A stretch of 45,846 bases of DNA from Deltaproteobacteria bacterium (GTDB lineage Bacteria > Desulfobacterota > Binatia > Binatales > Binataceae), in NCBI GenBank assembly GCA_021799495.1, contig JAJZAI010000025.1:1-45846 (forward strand), written 5' to 3'. Of the stretch, positions 37,018 through 44,054 are shown piece after piece. The translations under genes were made by a program, and so were the position numbers. Numbering within the stretch: the first letter of the stretch is position 1; the number at the start of each line of letters is the position of its first letter. The notes beneath the pieces were generated by a model. The model ran no database searches and was not told the origin of the DNA. It was given only the letters and a program-made list of their open reading frames with translations.

Positions 37018-38628
37018 ATGCCGTATTATCGCGTTCCGATGGCTCCGCGTACGCCGAAGAAATCGTCATCCGCATCGCTTTCCGCGACCGTCGTGTCCGG
37101 GCGGCTCGCGATGCCCGAACTGAAGCCGCTCAACATTCTCGTCGCCGGTGAGGTGATTCTCGATCGCTATCTGTGGGGCGACGTCGAGCGAATCTCGCCC
37201 GAGGCTCCGATTCCCGTCCTGCGCGTCAACCGGCGCGAGGAAAAACCGGGCAACGCGGGTTTCGTGATGGCGTCGTTGCGCGCGCTCGGCGCGCGTCCCG
37301 GCGCGCTCAGCGTGGTCGGCGCGGATCGGAACGGCGCGATGCTGCGCGAAATTTTTCACGACCTCGGCGTCGAAACGCGCGCGCTTGCCGTCGATCCCGA
37401 TCGTCCGACGATCGTGAAGGAACGGATGCTCGGTTCGGTGCAATCCGCCAATCGCGCCACACAGCAGTTGCTGCGCGTCGATGAGGAAGACTCAAGCCCG
37501 ATTTCCGCCGCGCGCGAGCGCGCGCTGATCGCCAGCGCCAAAAGCGAGCTCAAGCGCGCCGACGGCGTGCTCGTTTCCGATATCAACAAGGGCCTGCTCA
37601 CCCCCGCGTTGCTGCGCGCGATTATCGACGGCGCCGCGCGCCGCTGCGTTCCGGTGATCGTCGATCCGCGCCTGACCGACGATTTTTCAATCTATCGCGG
37701 CGCCACGGCGCTCACGCCGAATCGCTATGAAACCGAGCGCGCCACCGGCATCCGCCTCAAGGATCGCTCGGCGTGGCGCGCGGCGGCGGAAAAGCTGGTC
37801 CGCGAACTGCATTTGCGCGCCTGCCTGATCACGCTCGACCGCGACGGGATGTATCTCGCCGAGCGCGACGGCGCCGACGCCTATATCCCCACCACCCCGC
37901 GCGACGTTTACGATGTCACCGGCGCCGGTGACGTCGTGCTGACCGTCTTCGGCCTGCTCGCGATCGCCGGCCTGAGCTTTCCCTCCGCCGCCGCGCTCGC
38001 GAACCTCGCGGCGGGAATCGAAGTCGGACGCATCGGCGCCGAAATCGTCACGGGCGAGGACCTGGCCGCCGCGCTCCAGCCGGTTCACAACGGCTACGAG
38101 AAAAAAATCGTCTCGGCTGAGGAGATCGCCGCCGCGCTCGCCCGCGAACGCCGCGCCGGCCGCAAAATCGTCTTTACCAACGGATGCTTCGACCTGCTGC
38201 ACGCCGGCCATCTCCAAATCCTCAATTTCGCTCGCGCGCAGGGCGACGTTCTGGTGGTCGGCCTCAACAGCGATCGTGGCGTGCGCGCGCTCAAGGGCGC
38301 CGGCCGTCCGGTTCAGCCCGCCGCCGACCGCGCCCGCCTGCTTGCCGCGCTCGAGATGGTAAATTACGTGGTGGTGTTCGACGAAACCCGCGCCGAAAAA
38401 ATCATTCGCGCCGCCCGGCCCGACGTTCTGGTCAAGGGCGAGGATTACGCCGGCCAGAAAATTGACGGCCAGGATTTTGTCGAGCGCTGCGGCGGGCGCG
38501 TCGCGCTCGCGCCGCTGCTCGAGGGCCACAGCACCACGGCGACGCTCGGCCGCATCCGCCCAACGGCCGGCGATGCGCAGAGCCGCCGTCCAGCCTCGCG
38601 CCGCATCGACCCCGCCCCTCAGGGCTGA
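37018..38628 (+). CDS. hldE: Bifunctional heptose-7-phosphate kinase / heptose-1-phosphate adenylyltransferase
   Basis: HldE makes ADP-heptose for the LPS inner core. The 536-residue protein has two domains. Residues about 35-355 are a PfkB/ribokinase-type kinase (ILVAGEVILDRYLWGDVERI, SPEAPIPVL, PGNAGFVMASL, and the anion-hole/base motif DVTGAGDVV). Residues about 375-520 are a nucleotidyltransferase (IVFTNGCFDLLHAGHLQIL with H-x-G-H, then LVKGEDYAGQKIDG and LAPLLEGHSTTA). The fused order is as in E. coli HldE. The start is uncertain: ATG 37018, 37039 and 37111 are in frame and none has a strong ribosome-binding site. The first 30 residues are Ser/Pro-rich and may not be translated. It implies an LPS-bearing outer membrane. 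Confidence 0.93.
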   Translation: MPYYRVPMAPRTPKKSSSASLSATVVSGRLAMPELKPLNILVAGEVILDRYLWGDVERISPEAPIPVLRVNRREEKPGNAGFVMASLRALGARPGALSVVGADRNGAMLREIFHDLGVETRALAVDPDRPTIVKERMLGSVQSANRATQQLLRVDEEDSSPISAARERALIASAKSELKRADGVLVSDINKGLLTPALLRAIIDGAARRCVPVIVDPRLTDDFSIYRGATALTPNRYETERATGIRLKDRSAWRAAAEKLVRELHLRACLITLDRDGMYLAERDGADAYIPTTPRDVYDVTGAGDVVLTVFGLLAIAGLSFPSAAALANLAAGIEVGRIGAEIVTGEDLAAALQPVHNGYEKKIVSAEEIAAALARERRAGRKIVFTNGCFDLLHAGHLQILNFARAQGDVLVVGLNSDRGVRALKGAGRPVQPAADRARLLAALEMVNYVVVFDETRAEKIIRAARPDVLVKGEDYAGQKIDGQDFVERCGGRVALAPLLEGHSTTATLGRIRPTAGDAQSRRPASRRIDPAPQG

Positions 38629-38663
38629 AGCGTTCGCTAGGGAATCTCCGTACGAGCGATTTT

Positions 38664-38702
38664 TGTCATTCTGAGCGGAGTCCGTGAAGTGAAGAATCTC
38701 GG
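38664..38702 (+). repeat. Dispersed-repeat-like intergenic sequence
   Basis: The stretch contains TCATTCTGAGCGGAG and, after a short AGTCCGTGAAG-type segment, GAAGAATCTC. It resembles a short dispersed motif of this TCATTCTGAGC...GAAGAATCTC form that is common between genes in many bacterial genomes. Only one copy is in the window, so repetition cannot be shown here. Confidence 0.4.
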
Positions 38703-38741
38703 AACTGTCCGCTTCGCCGTTAGCTGCGCCTCTGATTAGTC

Positions 38742-38764
38742 ATGCCCGGGCCTGACCCGGGCAT
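38742..38764. repeat. REP-like GC palindrome at the hldE/murJ convergence
   Basis: ATGCCCGGG-CCTGA-CCCGGGCAT is a perfect 9-bp inverted repeat with a 5-nt loop between the ends of the two convergent genes. It has the look of repetitive extragenic palindromes and may also serve as a bidirectional terminator. Together with 38664-38702 it fills the 187-nt spacer. Confidence 0.5.
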
Positions 38765-38815
38765 CCATAAAATCTGCAGGCGCCGACCACGTTGCGTCGC
38801 GATCGCAGGATTCAC

Positions 38816-40369
38816 TCACGCGCGCAGATGCGAGGCAAAGCGGCCCCGGGCGTAATTCTTCAGCCGGTCGAGCTCGGGATCGCGGGCAATAGCCGCCAGT
38901 CCCAGATAGACCACGCCAAAAACCGCGATTACGACGAGCGCCGGCAGCCGTCCGCGCGAGCCGGCCAGATACCATGCGCCGAGCGCCGCGCCGCCCGCCC
39001 CGATCGCCATCGCCCACAACCGCATCAGGTAGCGCGGCTGGATTCCGGTCCATCCGATTAGCTGGTTCAGCCGCCGCCGCAGCATCGCATATTCCACCCA
39101 CGACGCGAGTCCCGCCGACGCCGTAAGCCCGACCACGCCCCATCGCTGCGGAATTCCGATCAGGTGCGGCAGCGGAATTGCGCACAGGTAGCCGAAGACA
39201 AAGGTCAGGCTCACGCGCACCACGCCGTAGCGAAACGGCGTCTTCGCATCCAGCAGGGCGTAAAACGCGGAGATGTAAAGCCGGGCCCGCGCGCCCGACA
39301 GCATCCCGATCGACATCCCCGCGACCGTCGCCCAGACGTAAAGCGAATCGCGCCGCGTGAACTCGCCCGACTGAAACAGCAGCGCGACGATCCGATCGCC
39401 GATCAGGATGAACGCCACGCACGACGGCACGATCATGAACGCGATTTGCCGCAGCCCGCCGTCGAGCCGCCGCCGCAGCACCTCCGCGACGCCGTCGCCG
39501 CCGGCCGCGGTCAGCCGCGACATCGAGGGCAGCTCCGCCGCCGCGACCGACATCCCGAACAGGCTGACCGGCAGGATATAGAGGATTTGCGCGTAATTGA
39601 GCGCCGCCACCGCGCCGGTCGGCAGCAGGCTCGCGAGCAGGTTGTCCACGTAGCCGCTTACCTGCGCGACTCCGCGGCCCATCACCACCGGCCCGAAATT
39701 CCGCATCACTTCGCCGAGCGGCTTGCGCACCCGCCGGAAACTGACGCGAAAACCGCCCATCAGCGGCAGCATCTGCGGCAACTGCAACATGACTTGCAGG
39801 ACCGCGCCCCCTACCGACGCCCACGCCGCGTCGATCGCCAGCCGCGCCTGCGTGACGTGCGGCCCGTACCATGCCAGCGCCGCGATTATCACCAGGTTCC
39901 ATCCCACCGGCGCCGCATACGAGGCGAAGAACCGATGGTGGCTGTTGAGCACGCCGAGGCACCACGCCGACATCACCAGCAGCCCCACGCCGGGGAACAG
40001 GATTTGAACCAGCCGGATCGTCAGGCGGCGGGTCTCGCCGTGGAAGCCCGGCGCGATCGCGTCGATCATCCAGGGCGCGGCATAGACGCCCAGCAGGACG
40101 AAAATCGCGACCGCCAGCGCCAGCGCCGCGCCCACCGCCCACGCCAGCAGGTCGGCGGTTTCCTCGTCGCCCTCGCCCAGCAGTTTGCTGTAAACCGGGA
40201 TGAACGACGCCGACAGCACGCCCTCGCCGAACAGGTTCTGGAGGATATTGGGGATGCGGAAGCCGGCCTTGAAGGCGTCGGCGGCGGCGGAATTGCCAAG
40301 GAAATGGGCGAAGATGCTTTCCCGGACCAATCCAGCGATCCGGCTCAGCAGGATTCCCGCCGCGACCAA
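38816..40369 (-). CDS. murJ: Lipid II flippase MurJ
   Basis: MurJ flips the peptidoglycan precursor lipid II across the inner membrane. The 517-residue frame gives about 14 TM helices. Family signatures include ILLSRIAGLVRESIFAHFLG at the N-terminus, AADAFKAGFRIPNILQNLFGEGVLSASFIPVYS, and ELPSMSRL. The C-terminal helices close with RLKNYARGRFAS. The start is unresolved. TTG 40369 falls inside what should be the first conserved segment, since YSSNLAGLVAAGI continues in frame further upstream. No ATG, GTG or TTG is found there. AGGAGAGGA (40475-40483) lies six bases before an in-frame GTC (40466-40468), where a start would fit. The gene is otherwise intact. Confidence 0.9.
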   Translation of the reverse strand: MVAAGILLSRIAGLVRESIFAHFLGNSAAADAFKAGFRIPNILQNLFGEGVLSASFIPVYSKLLGEGDEETADLLAWAVGAALALAVAIFVLLGVYAAPWMIDAIAPGFHGETRRLTIRLVQILFPGVGLLVMSAWCLGVLNSHHRFFASYAAPVGWNLVIIAALAWYGPHVTQARLAIDAAWASVGGAVLQVMLQLPQMLPLMGGFRVSFRRVRKPLGEVMRNFGPVVMGRGVAQVSGYVDNLLASLLPTGAVAALNYAQILYILPVSLFGMSVAAAELPSMSRLTAAGGDGVAEVLRRRLDGGLRQIAFMIVPSCVAFILIGDRIVALLFQSGEFTRRDSLYVWATVAGMSIGMLSGARARLYISAFYALLDAKTPFRYGVVRVSLTFVFGYLCAIPLPHLIGIPQRWGVVGLTASAGLASWVEYAMLRRRLNQLIGWTGIQPRYLMRLWAMAIGAGGAALGAWYLAGSRGRLPALVVIAVFGVVYLGLAAIARDPELDRLKNYARGRFASHLRA

Positions 40370-40568
40370 TCCGGCCAGGTTCGAGCTGTAGCGCAGCTCG
40401 CGCCCGCCGTTCCGGGCCGAGCCGGCGGACGCGGCCGCATCTTCCTCTCGTGAACGATAAGTGGCGACGGCCTGTCCTCTCCTAGCGAAACGGTCGCGCC
40501 CAAGTATAGCGGCCCCAGCTCCGGCTTACAGCATTCCTCCGCTCCGGCGCGCATCGCGCCCCACGGCT

Positions 40569-40958
40569 CTACCAGACGATGCGGATCTTGTAGGCGGCGA
40601 GCTGTCGGTCGGCGCTCACCAGCGCCAGCTCCTCCGTGGCGGCCTGGGCGACCAGCAGGCGGTCGAAGGGATCATTATGATGGCCGGGCAGCGAATAAGT
40701 CTTAAGCGCATGGGTCAGGGTTATGGGCAGGATTTGGAAGCCGTTGGCCGCTGCCTGCTCCGCGATGAAGCTCTCAACGTCCGCGCCCGCGACGCTTAAG
40801 CGGCCGAGGCGGGCCTTGAGCGCGATCTCCCAGCCGCTCGCGGCGCTGAAGTAGACTTCGTTGGCGCTGGCCCCCACTACCCGGCGCGCCCGCGGAGAAA
40901 GTTGGGGATCGTCGGTGATCCACCAGAGGAAAACGTGGGTGTCGAGCAGGACCTTCAC
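40569..40958 (-). CDS. PIN-domain ribonuclease toxin (VapC-type)
   Basis: The 129-residue PIN-domain protein begins MKVLLDTHVFLWW (Asp6). The second acidic residue is in SGWEIALKARLG. The C-terminal acidic positions are in HNDPFDRLLVAQA and LVSADRQLAAY, giving the quartet of a metal-dependent RNase. Toxins of this subgroup commonly pair with Phd-type antitoxins, as here. GTG 40958 overlaps the antitoxin stop as GTGA. The length is normal and all acidic residues are present, so it is probably functional. Confidence 0.9.
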   Translation of the reverse strand: MKVLLDTHVFLWWITDDPQLSPRARRVVGASANEVYFSAASGWEIALKARLGRLSVAGADVESFIAEQAAANGFQILPITLTHALKTYSLPGHHNDPFDRLLVAQAATEELALVSADRQLAAYKIRIVW

Positions 40959-41188
40959 GCGAAGGCTTTCTGAATCTCACGCGGCAGCGGCGCGTCGAAA
41001 TCAGCCCCTATGGTCACGCGCCCCCTGGCGCTGCCCGGTTTGCGGGTGGACGCCGGCTGGGCCAGCGGCGCCAGCCGCGCCACCGGCCGGCCTGCTTTGG
41101 CGATGATAATTTCCTCGCCCAGTTGGACCCGCTTGAGCAGCTTCGAGAATCGGGTCTTGGCCTCATGAATATTTACGGCGCCCGCCAT
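40955..41188 (-). CDS. Phd/YefM-family antitoxin
   Basis: The 77-residue antitoxin starts MAGAVNIHEAKTRFSKLLKR and continues VQLGEEIIIAKAGRPVARLAP. This is the DNA-binding half of Phd/YefM proteins. The C-terminal Pro/Arg-rich and amphipathic tail (FDAPLPREIQKAF) is the toxin-neutralising part. ATG 41188 is preferred over in-frame TTG 41197. The gene comes first and overlaps the PIN toxin gene, and a consensus -10 box plus palindromic operator lies directly upstream, as expected for autoregulation. Confidence 0.9.
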   Translation of the reverse strand: MAGAVNIHEAKTRFSKLLKRVQLGEEIIIAKAGRPVARLAPLAQPASTRKPGSARGRVTIGADFDAPLPREIQKAFA

Positions 41189-41196
41189 GGTAAACA

Positions 41197-41225
41197 ATTA
41201 TAGACTTAGTCCATGACTAGGTCTA
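41197..41225 (-). promoter_or_regulatory. Promoter and palindromic operator of the Phd/VapC module
   Basis: On the minus strand TAGACC (41225-41220) and a perfect TATAAT (41202-41197) are separated by 17 nt. TAGACTTAGTC (41201-41211) and GACTAGGTCTA (41215-41225) form an 11-bp inverted repeat with one mismatch around CAT. It spans the region from the -35 to the edge of the -10 box. Occupancy by the antitoxin would block polymerase. The -10 lies 8 nt upstream of ATG 41188, so the transcript would be nearly leaderless. Confidence 0.75.
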
Positions 41226-41451
41226 TAACCCGCCTGGATATAGCTAACGCGCCAATCCTCCTTAACGCGTGCCGAACGCGCCGCCGCCCTGGCCGCCGCC
41301 GGGTCCGCTCTGGCCGATGTTCGACGACTGCGTCACCGCCGTCCAGTTCTACGACCGGCGCTCGGACGAAGCGACGCTCGATGAAGTCGAAAGGGTTGGG
41401 ATTTGAAACAGCACGCCGCCTCGCGCGCCCGCGCTTACGTTCCCTCACCAA

Positions 41452-41801
41452 TCAGAGGTCGCCGGCGTGCCGTAATTTTTCAGAAACTTCTCTCATCAGG
41501 GTTGGTGGCAGACGGCCAAGCCGCTGAAGCAGCGCCGCCTGTCAACCGCCCGCGACTGATCGATCATCACCTCGCAGGCGCGGGAGTTGCCCGCTATTCC
41601 CGCCGGCAGTTCGACGCGCAGAATGCTCGTTCCCGTGAGCCGGGTGGTACAGGGAAGAATCCAGGCGTTCGGATGGCCAGTATCATTCAACAAATCGGAC
41701 TGAACCACGAGCACGGGCCTCACCTTTCCCGGCTCGGTGCCTCGGCGAGGATTCAAATCGGCGGACCACAGCTCGCCTCTTCGCGGCACCCGGTCAGGCA
41801 T
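41452..41801 (-). pseudogene. PemK/MazF-family toxin, frameshifted near the C-terminus
   Basis: The frame from ATG 41801 reads MPDRVPRRGELWSADLNPRR, then GKVRPVLVVQSD, ILPCTTRL and CEVMIDQSRAVDRRR, all classic MazF/PemK blocks. It then ends as CFSGLAVCHQP at 41496 (101 residues). The usual C-terminal helix is encoded one frame over: QRLGRLPPTLMREVSEKL and a short tail to TGA 41452-41454. One missing base near 41528-41535 explains this. The RNA-cutting core is complete, so partial activity is possible, but the family-typical last helix is lost. A sequencing error is the other explanation. It is the second gene after its antitoxin. Confidence 0.8.
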
Positions 41802-42054
41802 TGTCGAGGCCGTCGTTCACCAGCGGCTCCAGCTCTCGGAGCTCTTTGCGAGTGGACGATCGCACTCGCGCCGCGGCTTCGCGGAACTGCCGGCGAAGTT
41901 CCTCTCGAGCGATATGTTCCTCGAGCAGGCTGAGCGACTGACGGATAACTTCGGTGTTCGAGCGCGCCTTGAGCAGCCGCCGCAGGCGCCGCACTTGCGC
42001 ATGTTGAGCGGCGCTTAGAGTGAACGACGACTTCTTCGCGGCATTGGATTTCAT
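41794..42054 (-). CDS. Ribbon-helix-helix antitoxin (MazE-like)
   Basis: The 86-residue protein begins MKSNAAKKSSFTLSAAQHAQ. An RHH strand is followed by RLRRLLKARSNTEVIRQSLSLLEEHI, in which the N-T-E-V-I-R-Q-S-L helix is typical of RHH DNA-binding domains. The Arg/Glu-rich C-terminal helix would bind the toxin. Its stop overlaps the MazF start by 8 nt (ATGCCTGA). Overlap and order (antitoxin first) fit an autoregulated module. No obvious palindrome lies upstream. Confidence 0.82.
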   Translation of the reverse strand: MKSNAAKKSSFTLSAAQHAQVRRLRRLLKARSNTEVIRQSLSLLEEHIAREELRRQFREAAARVRSSTRKELRELEPLVNDGLDNA

Positions 42055-42148
42055 GCTTTTCTCATGCCGCGTTCATATTTCCTGCGCAAGCAAAACGCCC
42101 GCGCCGCGCGAAGCGGGACGGCGGTGGCGTGAACGCCGTGCTGAAAAC

Positions 42149-42313
42149 TCATTCCGTCGCTTTCCGAAGGCCGCCGCCGGGGGCGTTGGGAACGCCGTAG
42201 CCCTCCAGCGGCCGGCCCAGGGCAGGGCTGTAATAGCCCCGCCCGTTGAAATACAGCCCGGTCTGGTCGAGCTCCATGCCCGCGTACTGGTACGGATAAG
42301 GCAGGCTCTGCCT
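42149..42313 (-). pseudogene. Rhs core-end fragment (module 3 remnant)
   Basis: About 54 codons repeat the end of the Rhs core found in the gene at 44055-45359: LPYPYQYAGMELDQTGLYFN, then GRGYYSPALGRPLEGYG and NAPGGG. It then diverges (LRKATE) and stops at TGA 42149-42151. DNA 42171-42312 matches 44830-44971 with about 5 differences. Upstream homology breaks off at 42312-42313, 7 nt after the stop of the membrane-protein gene that precedes it. No independent start signal is seen, so this is a displaced remnant of an Rhs gene. Confidence 0.75.
42171..42312. repeat. Direct repeat copy of Rhs core end (partner 44830-44971)
   Basis: The 142-bp segment is aligned without gaps to 44830-44971 at a constant offset of 2659 nt. 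I counted about five mismatches, roughly 96% identity by eye. It encodes the final Rhs core residues on the minus strand. Confidence 0.9.
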
Positions 42314-42318
42314 AGCCA

Positions 42319-42723
42319 CTATGAAGTCTGCTTCGATCGAACTACGACCACCATAAACCAAAAGATTGCGATACTTAATAGATACCGTAAGCCTAATACG
42401 ATCGAGCCGATTAACTGACCGTCAAACAATAAATTATCAGATAACGTTTTTAACACACAAAGTAGAACGCTCGAAAAACCTACCAGAAATATAAGTCTAC
42501 GTACTTTCTTCTCCTTTTCGCGCCACCATGCTGCTACCGACCAGATCGTTATGGCGCCAAAGATTAAGTACTCCATTACGTCAAGTCGTGAAATGATTGA
42601 ATCAATCATAAATGAAAGAACGGTGAATGAAGCAATGATTCGTGGATAAAATAAGCCAGCCATAAATATCAATACCAAAACAATAGAAATGATCGCGATT
42701 GTGTATCTTAATAAACGAATCAT
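42319..42723 (-). CDS. AT-rich multi-spanning membrane protein (possible immunity protein of module 2)
   Basis: From ATG 42723 the product is 134 residues with four or five TM helices (AIISIVLVLIFMAGLFYP, YLIFGAITIWSVAAWW, LIFLVGFSSVLLCVLKTL, LGLRYLLSIAIFWFMVVVV). It has no Cys-rich or catalytic motif. The gene is far more AT-rich than its surroundings. It lies 52 nt downstream of the Cys-rich tip of Rhs module 2 and ends 7 nt before Rhs homology resumes. That is where an immunity gene sits in Rhs/polymorphic toxin loci, but the role is inference. The frame continues upstream to 42816, overlapping the tip gene's end, without a credible start. Confidence 0.6.
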   Translation of the reverse strand: MIRLLRYTIAIISIVLVLIFMAGLFYPRIIASFTVLSFMIDSIISRLDVMEYLIFGAITIWSVAAWWREKEKKVRRLIFLVGFSSVLLCVLKTLSDNLLFDGQLIGSIVLGLRYLLSIAIFWFMVVVVRSKQTS

Positions 42724-42775
42724 TGAATTTGCTTTCGCTCCACAATGATGAGCATTAAGATCTCCACTGCGCCAA

Positions 42776-43510
42776 TTATTGCTGTCCTTCGCTTTGCTTG
42801 TAACACTTTGCCTCAATGAAAAGGCCGCCGAGGCAGGCAGCGTAGCCCGGTACGCACGCGATAGGTAATCCGGTCAGCAGACACGAAATACCGCCAGCAA
42901 CACATGCTCCAGGAAGTTCGGCATATTTCGCGTTTGCTCCTGCGAAATACCGCGCCATACATTGCGGATAAGGCGTTGGTTTCGGAGCCGGAACCGGCGG
43001 CGCTTTTTTTATTTGTGGATTCGGAGCAGCAGATGGGGAGCTTGCGACGTACTGCGCCATTGAGACAGGGCCGCCGTAGGGGTTGCCGCTCGTCGAGGGC
43101 GGATTGGCGGAGAGGGCGGCGAACGGCGGGGCGAAGATCGCCGCCGCCTCGACCGCGGCGGAGTCATACATGTTCGGCGCGAGGCATGGAAGCAGGCCGA
43201 GGAATTCCGCCGCGACGTAATGAAAGAAGCGGTAGAGCATCGGCGGCGGGGTCGGCCGGCTCTCCCCGCCGCCGAAGATGCTGATGCCGAAAAATTCGAG
43301 CACCGTCTGCGCTATAGCTGTAACGGCGGCGACCGCTCAGCCGATCGGTCCGGCCTGAGCTTCGACTCCATACATTATGAGTTCATACCCGGCGGCGGCC
43401 AAGCCCGCCGCGCCTGAGATCGCGTCCTGCACCATGAGCGAGCGCGTTATGTACCCGCCAGTGTAACCAAAGGCGCCTGTCAGCCGACGTATCGCATCAA
43501 CGTCTATCAT
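42776..43510 (-). pseudogene. Orphan Rhs C-terminal module 2 with Cys-rich tip, interrupted by an in-frame TGA
   Basis: One frame, broken by TGA at 43337-43339, encodes a displaced Rhs C-terminal module. The first part starts at ATG 43510 (overlapping the preceding membrane-protein stop as ATGA) and reads MIDVDAIRRLTG to MYGVEAQAGPIG. Past the stop it continues AVAAVTAIAQTVLEFFGISI, then the shared linker (SRPTPPPMLYRFFHY, LPCLAPNMYDSAAVEAAAIF, APPFAAL) and a unique tip after NPYG. The tip is Pro/Lys-rich and has six Cys residues near its end. The shared part aligns with the module at 44055-45359, where the TGA position is a sense codon. GTG 43303 could restart translation. Whether any product is made is unknown. 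Confidence 0.7.
43091..43316. repeat. Direct repeat copy of Rhs shared linker (partner 44391-44616)
   Basis: The segment is collinear with 44391-44616 at a constant offset of 1300 nt. It is nearly identical between 43095 and 43197, then more diverged. It encodes the linker before the variable tips on the minus strand. Similarity ends just past the NPYG codons (near 43075), where the two tips become unrelated. Confidence 0.9.
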
Positions 43511-44040
43511 GCTGTCTGATGCGACGGCGTATGCGTATCGGCCGGCGCATGCGGACCTGATTGGGAGGATTCCATAAAGAGCGCTATGAGTAGTCCGGAA
43601 TACCCGCCCGCGACCATTCCAACGATTGCCCATGTTGTCATTTCGAATTGAGCGCCTCCAACAACGACCACGATTAGCATTGAGGCGAGACCGGCCAGCG
43701 TACCTAGCAGTATTCCTATCGAAATCAGAGTCGAGCCTGTGAACCGTGAGGACCGTGCGCTAACGAAGCGCCACGCTACCGACCCCAAGAAGGTGGGAAA
43801 ATATCCGAACGAAATTAGAGCGAAGAAGTAGGTGCCCGCCACGGCTCTCACGAAATCAATCGAAACAACAGGGTATCCTCGCCCCGGGAGAACAAGCTCA
43901 GCGACGCTCGCCACGAGCGGTACCGAAAGGAACAGAAGTGCGATGAGCCGCCACGGAACACGCATGAGCAGGCAGAGGCCCAGCGTTATCGCTGGAGGAG
44001 CGAGTAGAATAGTAATTCCTCGTGCGAAACTGGGATTCAT
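43507..44040 (-). CDS. Multi-spanning membrane protein (possible immunity protein of module 1)
   Basis: From ATG 44040 the product is 177 residues with about five TM helices (GITILLAPPAITLGLCLLM, LIALLFLSVPLVASVAELVL, TYFFALISFGYFPTFLG, LISIGILLGTLAGLASMLIV, AIVGMVAGGYSGLLIALFM) and a Ser/His-rich tail. AGGAGG 10 nt upstream is a strong ribosome-binding site and fixes the start. It lies 14 nt after the Cys-rich tip of Rhs module 1, the usual place of a cognate immunity gene, and its stop overlaps the ATG of module 2. No sequence similarity to the other two membrane proteins is apparent. The function is inferred from position only. Confidence 0.65.
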   Translation of the reverse strand: MNPSFARGITILLAPPAITLGLCLLMRVPWRLIALLFLSVPLVASVAELVLPGRGYPVVSIDFVRAVAGTYFFALISFGYFPTFLGSVAWRFVSARSSRFTGSTLISIGILLGTLAGLASMLIVVVVGGAQFEMTTWAIVGMVAGGYSGLLIALFMESSQSGPHAPADTHTPSHQTA

Positions 44041-44054
44041 CTCTACATTTCCTC

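Noticed and set aside
38736-40142. 468-codon minus-strand frame overlapping murJ
   Set aside because: It is an alternative frame of murJ with Arg/Gly-rich low-complexity sequence. The MurJ frame carries the conserved helices.
41213-41527. 104-codon plus-strand frame between the two toxin-antitoxin modules
   Set aside because: It starts inside the Phd/VapC operator and runs across the end of mazF. The Arg/Ser-rich translation has no motif. A short tail in another frame (about 41317-41406) looks protein-like but is too short to assign.
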